Notes: generated by a model not told the origin, from the sequence alone. A stretch of DNA of 6,774 bases from Verrucomicrobiota bacterium (GCA_027297085.1 JAPUIL010000290.1:1-6774), one strand, 5' to 3'; positions 1 through 6,283 are shown, counted from the stretch's first letter. Made by a program: numbers and translations.

Positions 1-188
1 TGCGATGCGATGAACTGTCCCAGGGCCGGGTTGCCAATCATCAGCAGTTTATCCCAGATACCTTGTTCCACCTTATCTATGGCTGTGCCTTCCTGTGCCT
101 CTTGATGAATATAGTCAGCCAATTGCTCTAGCGGCTCGAACAGTATTTTTTTATTGCGATGTTCATTCAAGTCGTTTATCGTTTTCAT
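1..188 (-). CDS. ISKra4-like transposase, N-terminal part (cut by window edge)
   Basis: The reverse complement from 188 to 1 is open for 62 codons and continues past the left edge. It begins MKTINDLNEHRNKKILFEPL and contains the stretches LADYIHQEAQEGTAIDKVEQ and IWDKLLMIGNPALGQFI. From memory these resemble the N-terminus of ISKra4-family transposases, DDE enzymes that cut and rejoin the ends of their insertion sequence. The catalytic residues would lie outside the window. The ATG at 186-188 is preceded by AGGAG (196-200 on the complementary strand) about 7 bases upstream, which supports this start. The gene reads away from the glycan cluster, so it marks the cluster's left border. The insertion-sequence end should fall between about 189 and 450, but I could not identify its terminal repeat. 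The family assignment rests on recalled similarity; the reading frame and ribosome site are seen directly. Confidence 0.7.
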   Translation of the reverse strand, partial: MKTINDLNEHRNKKILFEPLEQLADYIHQEAQEGTAIDKVEQGIWDKLLMIGNPALGQFIAS

Positions 189-446
189 TGAAAGGCTCCT
201 CAGTAAGGCTGGTTTTGCAATCAGATATTTTACCTTATCTGATGGGGCCTTTTTATCAATTTATTGTTGTCCTTTTCTTTTATTTCAATAGCTTATTGGC
301 GCGCTCTATCGGTCACGCCCATCTCCTGCACAGGTTCAAAACCTCAGGTAGAGCACAAGTTCTTCACACACCCTGATACTTTGTTAGCTAAACAGTGTAT
401 CGAGAAAGATACAAGGTAGTGAATGTCGGGAACACATTCTCAAGCG
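189..446. other. Non-coding stretch left of repeat A, with short hairpins
   Basis: I see no convincing gene here. The plus-strand open frame at 95-376 starts with GTG inside the transposase gene and reads like antisense noise. Perfect short inverted repeats are present: ATCAGATA (220-227) with TATCTGAT (236-243), nested in the weaker pair AAGGC (205-209) and GCCTT (247-251); TGTATC (396-401) with GATACA (408-413); and GAATGT (421-426) with ACATTC (434-439). The outer end of the ISKra4-like element should lie in this interval. The hairpin at 421-439 recurs in repeat copy B at 6112-6130, so the repeat family may begin slightly left of 447. Confidence 0.5.
205..254 (+). terminator. Terminator-like nested hairpin upstream of the transposase
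   Basis: An 8-bp perfect stem (220-227 with 236-243, 8-base loop) sits inside an outer 5-bp pairing (205-209 with 247-251), followed on the plus strand by TTTTT ending near 254. The form fits a weak intrinsic terminator for plus-strand transcription. No plus-strand gene lies to its left in the window. On the minus strand the same structure would lie in the transposase leader, where it could limit read-through expression from outside, as many insertion sequences do. Function is inferred from shape only. Confidence 0.25.
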
Positions 447-612
447 GAGACCGAGTGAAAGTCTGGAACATTTTCTCGAACTCATTCTTGAGTCTATTTT
501 TCAGGGGGAAGTATCGCCTGAAGAATTAGGCTGTTAGAAGCAAATAGACTTGTCCCATTAACGCTTTTCATCTATATTGCTAATGGACTTTGGTAAGCAG
601 CGTGAACAGGAG
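447..612 (+). repeat. Divergent direct repeat, copy A (left of glycan cluster)
   Basis: This stretch shares ordered blocks with 6102-6315 in the same orientation: GAGACCGAGTGAA (447-459), TTCTCGAAC (473-481), a middle block around GGAAGT and TGAAGA, CTTGTCCCATTAA (549-561), CTATATT (572-578) and GGTAAG..GCGTGA (592-605). Copy A has about 12 extra bases after TTCTCGAAC and lacks about 75 bases present in copy B. The bases just before it (about 419-445) look like an imperfect tandem copy of its first ~30 bases, with GAATGT..AACACATTCTC matching GAAAGT..AACATTTTCTC. No reading frame is shared, so this is a non-coding repeat of unknown type. Confidence 0.6.
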
Positions 613-621
613 AATTGTTCT

Positions 622-642
622 GGATTTAGCTTATATAAATCC
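622..642 (+). promoter_or_regulatory. AT-rich palindrome, possible operator or -10 region
   Basis: GGATTTA (622-628) and TAAATCC (636-642) form a perfect 7-bp inverted repeat around the AT-rich core TTATATAAA, which contains the -10-like hexamer TATAAA (634-639). A second inverted pair, GAACA (604-608) and TGTTC (616-620), lies just upstream. This is the most promoter-like sequence in the 190 bases before the oxygenase gene, but no good -35 box stands 16-18 bases away, and the 5' leader would be about 160 bases. Treat it as a candidate only. Confidence 0.25.
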
Positions 643-806
643 ATCAAAAATTAGTAAGGATAGACAAGCTGTTTTTTGCGCATAACAGGCGGACGATTCA
701 CGCGCGAACACTAATCGTCGCTGGAGCAAATCCCAATCAATTGATGATTCGAAGTTGGATATGGGTATCTGACAAACTCTGACGCCAACGGAAAGACGGA
801 GGATCC

Positions 807-1679
807 ATGAATCGTGACGTATCCCACAGCATGCCTCTTTCGAGGTCTGATTTGAAGCGGTACCAAGCGACGGGCGTGCTGTTTCCAATAGCGGTGCTCT
901 GTCTTGAGGAGCAGCGGCGTTTTCGTAGCGCGATTGACGAATTCGTGGCGCTGTCGGACGCGAGCGCGAAACCTGCGAATGTGGGTCAATGCCATCTCAA
1001 TTTCAAATTTGCCTTCGATCTGAGCACGCATGAACAGATCCTGGACACCGTGGAACAAGTCATCGGACCTAATATCCTGGTCCACTCGTCGACGATATTT
1101 TCAAAGCGCCCTGGGCGGAGCTTTGTTTCGTGGCACCAGGACAGCTTGTATTGGCACCTGTCGGCACCGCGGCTGGTCTCGGCATGGATAGCACTCAGTG
1201 ACAGCACTGTCGAAAATGGCTGCATGCGTGTCCAGCCGGGCAGCCATCTGCGCCAGCGGGAACACACTGAAATTCACCACGAGGACAATATGCTCGTAAC
1301 CGGAACTACGATAATGGATGGGCCTGACGAGGCGAGCACCGTCAACGTCGTCCTACGCGCCGGCGAGATGTCGCTTCATCATGCGAACTTGCTTCATGGA
1401 TCGGATCCTAATCGCTCGAACCATAATCGGATCGGGTTTGCCGTTCGTTATCTCGCCCCCGACGTGCAGCAGGGCAGAGAACACCACGAAGTCATCCTCG
1501 CCCGTGGGCATGATCGCTACCAACACTTTCAACAGCTGAAGGATCCTCCGGTGTATTCGGTACGGGATGGTATGCCGTTACATGTCGCGTTTTCCGCATG
1601 GCTCAACAAACGCGATTTGGACCGGGGGGGACCGAGAGTGACATCCAATGAGATTCCACTTTACACAGAGCGAACATGA
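807..1679 (+). CDS. PhyH-family Fe(II)/2-oxoglutarate-dependent oxygenase
   Basis: This 290-residue protein fits the phytanoyl-CoA dioxygenase (PhyH) superfamily, cytoplasmic enzymes that couple 2-oxoglutarate decarboxylation to hydroxylation of a small substrate. The motif SWHQDSLYW supplies His110 and Asp112 of the 2-His-1-carboxylate iron triad. The third ligand is probably His197 in HHANLLHGSDPN, and Arg208 in NRIGFAVRY probably binds the co-substrate. RVQPGSH (141-147) is also typical of the family. Asp112 is retained, so a hydroxylase is expected, not a SyrB2-type halogenase, which has Ala or Gly there. The start has GGAGG at 798-802, only 4 bases from ATG. It is the first gene of the plus-strand run, and its TGA overlaps the next start as ATGA. 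The substrate is unknown; with glycosyltransferases downstream, tailoring of a sugar, lipid or aglycone is plausible. A run of seven G (1624-1630) lies near the 3' end. Confidence 0.85.
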   Translation: MNRDVSHSMPLSRSDLKRYQATGVLFPIAVLCLEEQRRFRSAIDEFVALSDASAKPANVGQCHLNFKFAFDLSTHEQILDTVEQVIGPNILVHSSTIFSKRPGRSFVSWHQDSLYWHLSAPRLVSAWIALSDSTVENGCMRVQPGSHLRQREHTEIHHEDNMLVTGTTIMDGPDEASTVNVVLRAGEMSLHHANLLHGSDPNRSNHNRIGFAVRYLAPDVQQGREHHEVILARGHDRYQHFQQLKDPPVYSVRDGMPLHVAFSAWLNKRDLDRGGPRVTSNEIPLYTERT

Positions 1680-1819
1680 AGACCAGCGATGGGGATCGGA
1701 CGGTTGTGATTGGGCCATCCAAATTCGAGATCAGATCCTCCGAACGAGAGACTGTTCATAGAAAATCACCGACAGTCCGAAAGAAGCGGACATCTAAAAA
1801 AAATAATTATCTCACGTGA
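1676..1819 (+). CDS. 47-residue small ORF bridging oxygenase and glycosyltransferase genes
   Basis: An ATG at 1676 overlaps the oxygenase stop (ATGA, 1676-1679) and opens a frame of 47 codons that ends in TGA at 1817-1819, overlapping the GTG start of the next gene (GTGA, 1816-1819). The peptide begins MKTSDGDRTVVIGPSKFEI and ends in a Lys/Arg-rich tail (about residues 34-44, KSPTVRKKRTSKKNN). It has no signal peptide, membrane segment or cysteine, and I recognise no family. No clear ribosome site precedes the ATG, which suggests initiation by ribosomes ending the oxygenase gene. If translated, it would carry ribosomes directly to the GTG start of the glycosyltransferase, which also lacks a ribosome site. 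It may be a real small protein, a coupling leader, or a chance frame in a spacer; the double overlap favours one of the first two. Confidence 0.42.
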   Translation: MKTSDGDRTVVIGPSKFEIRSSERETVHRKSPTVRKKRTSKKNNYLT

Positions 1820-2790
1820 AACCATCCATCCTGCATTTCGATGATACGAGTAATTTCTGGCATCGCATGGACCGGAACTATCGCCACAAATACGAACGGA
1901 TCGTGGCGCAGTTGAATGTTGCGGCCTATGATCTGAAACATCCTCGGGAGGAGGTCTTATCCCCGGCATACGATCTATTGCTGGTCGGGAGCTTTGGCCA
2001 TTCCGGGTACAAGTTCATTCCGGACAATGCCATCAAACCGGAACATCTGGATCACATCCCGTGCAGGTGCGTGATCCTGGAGGATATGCATAAGCACACG
2101 TTTAAGGGAGGAGTAGAGTTGTTTTGCGAACACCTGGATAAGCATTATAATTACGTCCTCGTCACATACGACTGCGAAGAACTCGATTTTATCCAATCCC
2201 GTTGTCCCAACATTCGTCGGTTTTTCGTGTTACCCCATTTCGTGGATACGATGACTTTTTGTGATTACGGCCTGGACAAGGTTTGGGATATCTTGCTCTA
2301 CGGCAATGTGCGGGTCGAGCGTTACCCTTTCCGGTCGCGCCTGCAAAAGCTGTTGCGTGAGTCCGATTTGTCTTTGAAGATTGTCGAGCATCCCGGCTAT
2401 GAAAATTACGATACCGAGGTTTGTGGTAAAGGGTTGGCCCGTATGATTAACCAGGCGCATATAACGATCGCCACGCCCGCGTATAGCGATTACCTCGTCG
2501 CAAAATATTATGAAATCAGCGGGGCCAAAAGTATGATTGCAGGTAAAATGGCCACTCAAGGAGAAGCCATATGGCAGGATCATTATATCCGGTTGGGCGA
2601 GGACATGTCCGATACAGAAATCCTCGATAGATTGAAAGAGACGCTGGCGGATAAGGATCACCTGGAAGCGTCGACAAATCACATGTACGAAATCGTCCGG
2701 ACCCAGCATAGTATGGATAAATTTCAGGAAGCGTTGGAGACCATCGTATTAGAAATGATGGCAGATTTTTCTTCCTTTGCACTGAATTGA
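1816..2790 (+). CDS. CgeB/GT4-like glycosyltransferase (GT-B fold)
   Basis: This 324-residue protein resembles cytoplasmic GT-B glycosyltransferases of the CgeB / Glyco_trans_1_2 type, which move a sugar from a nucleotide donor. The N-terminal half contains YDLLLVGSFG (52-61). The C-terminal half has DILLYGNV (158-165) followed by YPFRSRL (170-176), then the donor-site-like region INQAHITIATPAYSDYLVAK (211-230) with YYEISGAKSMIAG (231-243). The Glu of YYEI (Glu233) sits where these enzymes often hold the nucleotide sugar. GTG at 1816 is the only workable start: an in-frame TAA lies at 1804-1806, and the first ATG is codon 18, which would remove the MKPSILHFDD strand. No Shine-Dalgarno site precedes GTG, and the start overlaps the small ORF's stop, so coupled translation is likely. 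Donor and acceptor sugars cannot be told from sequence. Confidence 0.75.
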   Translation: MKPSILHFDDTSNFWHRMDRNYRHKYERIVAQLNVAAYDLKHPREEVLSPAYDLLLVGSFGHSGYKFIPDNAIKPEHLDHIPCRCVILEDMHKHTFKGGVELFCEHLDKHYNYVLVTYDCEELDFIQSRCPNIRRFFVLPHFVDTMTFCDYGLDKVWDILLYGNVRVERYPFRSRLQKLLRESDLSLKIVEHPGYENYDTEVCGKGLARMINQAHITIATPAYSDYLVAKYYEISGAKSMIAGKMATQGEAIWQDHYIRLGEDMSDTEILDRLKETLADKDHLEASTNHMYEIVRTQHSMDKFQEALETIVLEMMADFSSFALN

Positions 2791-4016
2791 GTCCAGAAAA
2801 TATACTAGCGGAAAATGATGAACCGAGGACGTTGAAGAAGATCAATACGTTTTTCCCGTATCAGCGCTGCATCAACCTGGATCGACGAACCGATCGTTGG
2901 ATGCGGTTTGAGACCCGGATGAATGAGAGTGGGCTCGACCGGATCATTCGTTTTTCCGCTGTCAATGGCACCGAGCAGGTGCTGCCCGATGATTGGCGCT
3001 ATTCCAGCGGCGCGTACGGCTGTCTTCAGAGTCATTTCGAAATGGTTCGCGAAGCCCGGGCAAAAAACTGGCCTCACGTCCTGGTAATGGAAGATGACGT
3101 GATACTGCACCCGGAGTTTAATCGGCTTTTCAACGTGTATCTGGAGGAGCTTCCGGACGATTGGGATCTGCTTTATTTTGGTGGCATTCACGATCAGGAA
3201 CCAAACCCCGTAACCGAACATGTAGTTCGCTTAACCCGTACCTATTGCACTTTTGCTTATGCCCTGCATCATCGTGTATACGACGCGTTTATCAAGCTCA
3301 ACACCGAGGCGTCTTCGCCGGTTGATGTGAATAATTTTCAGCTTCAAGCCTCACAAAATTGTTACGGCTTCCATCCGCCTCTGGCCTGGGTTGAAGAAGA
3401 CTTTTCCGACATCGCGGAAATAGCCACGAATCCATGGTGGATGCGCTACGGTTTCGCTATGAGAGGGTCTGGCATCGAACATCTGCTCAACGAAACCCTG
3501 CTGATTTTCCCCTGCGAACAGCCGAATGAGCGAACCCGGTATCTCATCCGTCTTTATGAGCAAATGCTCCCTGGAATTAAGACTGTGATCGTTGATCGCA
3601 GTGAAAGCATCGACAGCGCGGTGTCACGCTTTGGACAGAATCGAAGTAGGTTCTGTTGGATGGACCCTCATATCGGGATCCGGAATTGGGAGTTCCGCGC
3701 CTGTCTGTTTTTAAGTCGGGAATATGACTTCATTGTTCCCTACGAAGCCGTAGTTGATTTAAATCCTTCGGATATCGAAAACCTCATGGCGAACAATACC
3801 TATCCCGATATAAGCCCATATCAACCTCGTACCAGCGAATTTCCCTATGAAGGTTGTTTGTTTGTTACGCGAAGCGGATTGAATGAATGGCTGCGTGACG
3901 AAGGAAAAGTTGATTTAACAAAGTGGACCGGGCTCCACAAAAAATATAAGGTCTTTAATGCGCCGGGAACGGTCATTTCCCTAGGAGGCTGTCCGAGACA
4001 GGTTTTGCAGGAGTAA
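2787..4016 (+). CDS. GT25-type glycosyltransferase with extra C-terminal domain; 3' end rewritten by an insertion
   Basis: The N-terminal ~215 residues match glycosyltransferase family 25 (LPS and collagen-type galactosyl/glucosyltransferases): CINLDRRTDRW (28-38), GAYGCLQSHF (75-84), VMEDDV (100-105, metal-binding acidic motif) and DLLYFGG (127-133). Residues about 240-398 form a second domain with IVDRSESIDSAVSRFG and CWMDPHIGIRNW, perhaps another transferase-like unit; I cannot name it. The frame opens at TTG 2787, overlapping the previous stop as TTGA. An alternative TTG at 2832 follows GAGG (2825-2828) and would give MKKINTFFPYQRCINLDRR, a more usual start for the family. There is no in-frame ATG early. 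The last ten codons and stop lie in a fold-back element (3981-4043). Without it the protein would end ...GTVISLD at residue 400, so the damage is small. Confidence 0.8.
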   Translation: MSPENILAENDEPRTLKKINTFFPYQRCINLDRRTDRWMRFETRMNESGLDRIIRFSAVNGTEQVLPDDWRYSSGAYGCLQSHFEMVREARAKNWPHVLVMEDDVILHPEFNRLFNVYLEELPDDWDLLYFGGIHDQEPNPVTEHVVRLTRTYCTFAYALHHRVYDAFIKLNTEASSPVDVNNFQLQASQNCYGFHPPLAWVEEDFSDIAEIATNPWWMRYGFAMRGSGIEHLLNETLLIFPCEQPNERTRYLIRLYEQMLPGIKTVIVDRSESIDSAVSRFGQNRSRFCWMDPHIGIRNWEFRACLFLSREYDFIVPYEAVVDLNPSDIENLMANNTYPDISPYQPRTSEFPYEGCLFVTRSGLNEWLRDEGKVDLTKWTGLHKKYKVFNAPGTVISLGGCPRQVLQE

Positions 4017-4043
4017 AAAAACCTGTCTCGGACAGCCTCCTAG
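3981..4043. mobile_element. 55-bp fold-back MITE-like insertion with CTAG target duplication
   Basis: Two perfect inverted 26-base arms (3981-4006 and 4018-4043) enclose an 11-base loop. The arms begin CTAGGAGGCTGTCCGAGACA. Taking the outer CTAG on each side as a 4-bp target duplication leaves a 55-bp element (3985-4039) beginning GAGGCTGTCC and ending in its complement. The same terminus bounds the element at 6339-6498. The GT25-type gene now ends inside it, with TAA at 4014-4016 in the loop. In RNA it would form a very stable hairpin between that gene and the capsule gene and could slow or process the transcript, although no U-run follows. The palindromic CTAG duplication resembles the YTAR targets described for IS701-type elements, but no source transposase is present in the window. 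Confidence 0.75.
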
Positions 4044-4064
4044 ATTAATCAGAGAAAAAAAGTT

Positions 4065-5126
4065 ATGGAGATCATTTTACATTCGATTATGGAGTCGGGA
4101 TCAACGCCGAGATGGACCCGATTCATGAATATCCTCAAGCGCTGTATTGTTGAGATGGATCACAGTTTTCGAGTGGTAAAATGTTTTGATTTATATCCCG
4201 ACGATCCGTATCCCGATCAGTTGAGCATTTTTCCACATTGCCGCATTCAGGAAACGCCCACTGGCCGTTTGTTCTATAAGGAAATGTACCTAAAGGGATT
4301 GTTTACCCTTGATCGACTCGGGTGGGGGCCCGATCATTCAGGCATTCAGACCGTCCCGGACTTGAGTGGAATTGGGGAGGCAGAGGCGTTGGAACTGGTT
4401 CAGCGTCTCCGCCATCGGTATTTCCGGAATGGTGATTCGAAAGTGCGGCAACCGGCGGGGGCAATGATCCCTGAATCGATCAAACCCTATTGGCTGGTTC
4501 CGCTTCAGCAGGAAAAAGATCAGGTGATCAAATTTCATTCGCCTTCCACCGTGGTGGCTTTTATCCATGTGATCTCAGATTGGGCAGAAAAAAAGCAGCG
4601 CAATATTGTGTTCAAAGTGCATCCGGCTGATCCCACCATGGAAGTCGCGGAGGCGGTTGACACCCGGATCGCGGGAAGCCCTTTTCTGCACCTAAAAGCC
4701 GGGAATATTCACACCCTGATTAAAAAGTCCCTAGGCGTCGCCGTGATCAATTCCGGCACGGGTTTTGAGAGTCTGATCCACGGAAAACCGGTTGCCGTGT
4801 TCGGGGATTGCGATTACAAATGGGCCTCTTTTCCAATGACCAGCGATAATCTGGATGATGCAGACGATTATTTCTCAAGCTTCAGCCGGGAACAGGAGAT
4901 GAGTACCTATTGTTTTCTTTACCACTATTTACAGCGATATGCTTTTGAGACGCGCGGAAAAGTGAGCAATCAACTCAAAGACCGGGTTAAAGTTATACTG
5001 CAACAGACGATTGACAGTTATCTAAGTGAGCGAGATAAACCGGATCCGATGAACCAAGGTACATCGCTAAATTTAACACGGCGAGAAACCAATCATCCAG
5101 CGAATAATCCGACACAAGTTCGCTGA
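4065..5126 (+). CDS. KpsS/KpsC-like capsule polysaccharide biosynthesis protein
   Basis: This 353-residue protein resembles the Capsule_synth domain (KpsS/KpsC type), cytoplasmic enzymes that add Kdo linkers in ABC-exported capsules, and related proteins in other glycan clusters. Supporting motifs are YWLVPLQQEKDQVIKFHSP (142-160), FKVHPADP (183-190) and the signature VINSGTGFESLIHGKPVAVF (227-246) followed by GDCDY. The ATG at 4065 has only a weak AGAGA upstream. Before the fold-back element arrived, the gap from the previous stop would have been 16 bases, so it was a tight member of the same operon. The conserved part seems to end near residue 320. Residues 310-353 overlap the opposite-strand gene, and the tail DKPDPMNQGTSLNL onward looks like read-through into antisense sequence. 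It could be a Kdo transferase or another transferase of this fold; the partner KpsC, KpsS or Kps exporter genes are not in the window. Confidence 0.75.
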   Translation: MEIILHSIMESGSTPRWTRFMNILKRCIVEMDHSFRVVKCFDLYPDDPYPDQLSIFPHCRIQETPTGRLFYKEMYLKGLFTLDRLGWGPDHSGIQTVPDLSGIGEAEALELVQRLRHRYFRNGDSKVRQPAGAMIPESIKPYWLVPLQQEKDQVIKFHSPSTVVAFIHVISDWAEKKQRNIVFKVHPADPTMEVAEAVDTRIAGSPFLHLKAGNIHTLIKKSLGVAVINSGTGFESLIHGKPVAVFGDCDYKWASFPMTSDNLDDADDYFSSFSREQEMSTYCFLYHYLQRYAFETRGKVSNQLKDRVKVILQQTIDSYLSERDKPDPMNQGTSLNLTRRETNHPANNPTQVR

Positions 5127-5985
5127 TTGCCCGGCGTTTTTGAAAGATCCTTTCCCGGTTTTCTTTCAGAGCGATCAGATGCTCGACCAAGCCGTCGATA
5201 TCCTCCGCCGTACGTACAAATTCGGGTGCGCTTTTTTCAAAAATCGGGGCCCAGCCAACCGGCGTTGAAGCGACTGGTATCCCGGATGCAAGGGCTTCGA
5301 ACAGGGTTAGCGGTCCCGCTTCGCTGTTGCTGGTGATCAGATGACAATCCATGGCCTGGTACAGTCCGGGGTAGGTGGTTATTGGATAAATCTTTCTTGG
5401 ATACTGCGTGCAGGATATCCCTGATCCAGTAATCGCCGTTGCATACAATTCAAGCCCTTTTCCCACCAGGTGCCAATGGCAGGGAACCTCGGCCTCTTGC
5501 AGCTTTTGGGCAATGAGCGGAACCCATTTGAATCGTTTAAGGGCGCTGTCCCGGCCGACCACACCGATGGTGAAATCCTTCGGCATTGAATTCCGGCAAG
5601 TGAAGCTCGAGAGAACACCCAGGGGACGATCCAGGATGATCGGGCGTTCGAGGTCGATGCCGTAAGACAAAAGGATGTCCCGCTCTTGCGGATGGCTCAA
5701 AACAATGGCACCGGCATCTTCCACCGCGCGTCGCTCCCCACCGGGTTGATAAACGTCTCCGGGATGGCAGACATCGTGAATAATGGCGACAGTACGCTCC
5801 AATTTGGGCGATAAGCGGACCTCGCTGGACCGAATTGCTACCCATGCGTCACATGGAAAAAGGGGGGTTTCGGAAGTGATAATCTCCGCTCGGGGTATAT
5901 AAACCTGTGCAAATCTTTTTTTCAGGTCGTCGAATAGCCAGCCGTTGCTTTTGGCATAAACGTTTATTCTAATCTTTTGGGACAA
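4993..5985 (-). CDS. GT4-family glycosyltransferase (GT-B fold)
   Basis: This is a retaining-type GT4 glycosyltransferase. Numbered from the TTG at 5985 (330 residues), it has AIIHDVCHPGD (about 67-77), the donor-binding motif IGVVGRDSALKRFK (Arg145, Lys150) and the E-x7-E motif EAGPLTLFEALASGIPVAST (Glu222, Glu230). It ends the conserved region with YSLDDWF (about 295-301). The frame stays open to a TTG at 6147, but the extra 54 residues include antisense of repeat copy B and have no family character, whereas starting at 5985 gives MSQKIRINVYAKSNGWLFDD, a normal first strand for this family. There is no ATG nearby and the ribosome site is weak, so the start is uncertain. The gene is transcribed towards the plus-strand run and overlaps the capsule gene by 134 bases at the 3' end. 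Substrates are unknown; a role in the same glycan is inferred from position. Confidence 0.82.
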   Translation of the reverse strand: MSQKIRINVYAKSNGWLFDDLKKRFAQVYIPRAEIITSETPLFPCDAWVAIRSSEVRLSPKLERTVAIIHDVCHPGDVYQPGGERRAVEDAGAIVLSHPQERDILLSYGIDLERPIILDRPLGVLSSFTCRNSMPKDFTIGVVGRDSALKRFKWVPLIAQKLQEAEVPCHWHLVGKGLELYATAITGSGISCTQYPRKIYPITTYPGLYQAMDCHLITSNSEAGPLTLFEALASGIPVASTPVGWAPIFEKSAPEFVRTAEDIDGLVEHLIALKENRERIFQKRRAISELVSDYSLDDWFLAVLNLAMYLGSSDPVYLAHLDNCQSSVAV

Positions 5986-6160
5986 CCCGATGCGCTCTTT
6001 AATTTGAAGAGGAAAGATAAAAGAGCATTTTGGGGGAAATAGCAATAGAAACTTTCCGGTGTCGCTTCTGGATAGTTCATTCGAGAGTCGAGTCTGGAAC
6101 AGAGACCGAGTGAATGTCTGAAACACATTCTCGAACCTATTTCCCAACGGAAGTTTCTCT

Positions 6161-6186
6161 TGAAGATTCAGGCTGAAGATTCAGGC
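6161..6186 (+). repeat. Perfect 13-bp tandem duplication
   Basis: TGAAGATTCAGGC occurs twice back to back (6161-6173 and 6174-6186) inside repeat copy B. Copy A has the corresponding sequence only once (TGAAGAATTAGGC, 519-531), so copy B probably gained a unit by replication slippage. No function is suggested. Confidence 0.85.
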
Positions 6187-6236
6187 TTGTCCCATTAATG
6201 CCTTTCGCCTATATTCGCCTGTATTGCCTAAAGGGC

Positions 6237-6262
6237 AAGGATTGTTCCTATAATCCTTTTTT
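6237..6262 (+). terminator. Weak terminator-like hairpin with T-run
   Basis: AAGGATT (6237-6243) and AATCCTT (6252-6258) form a perfect 7-bp stem with an 8-base loop, and the T-run continues to 6262. The stem has only two G-C pairs, so termination would be weak. It points along the plus strand, where no gene in the window lies immediately upstream. It belongs to the segment present in copy B but not copy A of the repeat. Confidence 0.3.
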
Positions 6263-6267
6263 CATTT

Positions 6268-6283
6268 CCTCCATCCATGGAGG
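6268..6283. other. Short palindrome of unknown role
   Basis: CCTCCATCCATGGAGG reads as two 7-base inverted arms around a 2-base centre. It may be a hairpin or a protein-binding palindrome. It lies about 300 bases upstream of the minus-strand glycosyltransferase start, within the copy-B-specific part of the repeat. Nothing in the sequence assigns it a regulator. Confidence 0.35.

Noticed and set aside
95..376. 93-codon plus-strand open frame beginning GTG
   Set aside because: It starts inside the antisense strand of the transposase gene, has no ribosome site, and its hydrophobic stretch comes from T-rich non-coding sequence.
396..439. Hairpins as a CRISPR-like or tRNA-like structure
   Set aside because: The stems are 6 bp, unequal in spacing and lack regular repeats or a cloverleaf; no CRISPR array, tRNA or rRNA was seen anywhere in the window.
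711..1267. Minus-strand open frames opposite the oxygenase gene
   Set aside because: They are antisense to a gene with clear catalytic motifs and show no recognisable domains.
1748..1785. GAGACTGTTCATAGAA followed by ACAGTCCG, resembling a decayed copy of the MITE terminus
   Set aside because: Only about eight bases match in a row, the second half does not align as an inverted end, and no CTAR flank is present.
5379..5845. Alternative frames within the GT4 gene
   Set aside because: The overlapping frame carries the IGVVGRD and E-x7-E motifs; these frames have none and are composition-driven shadows.
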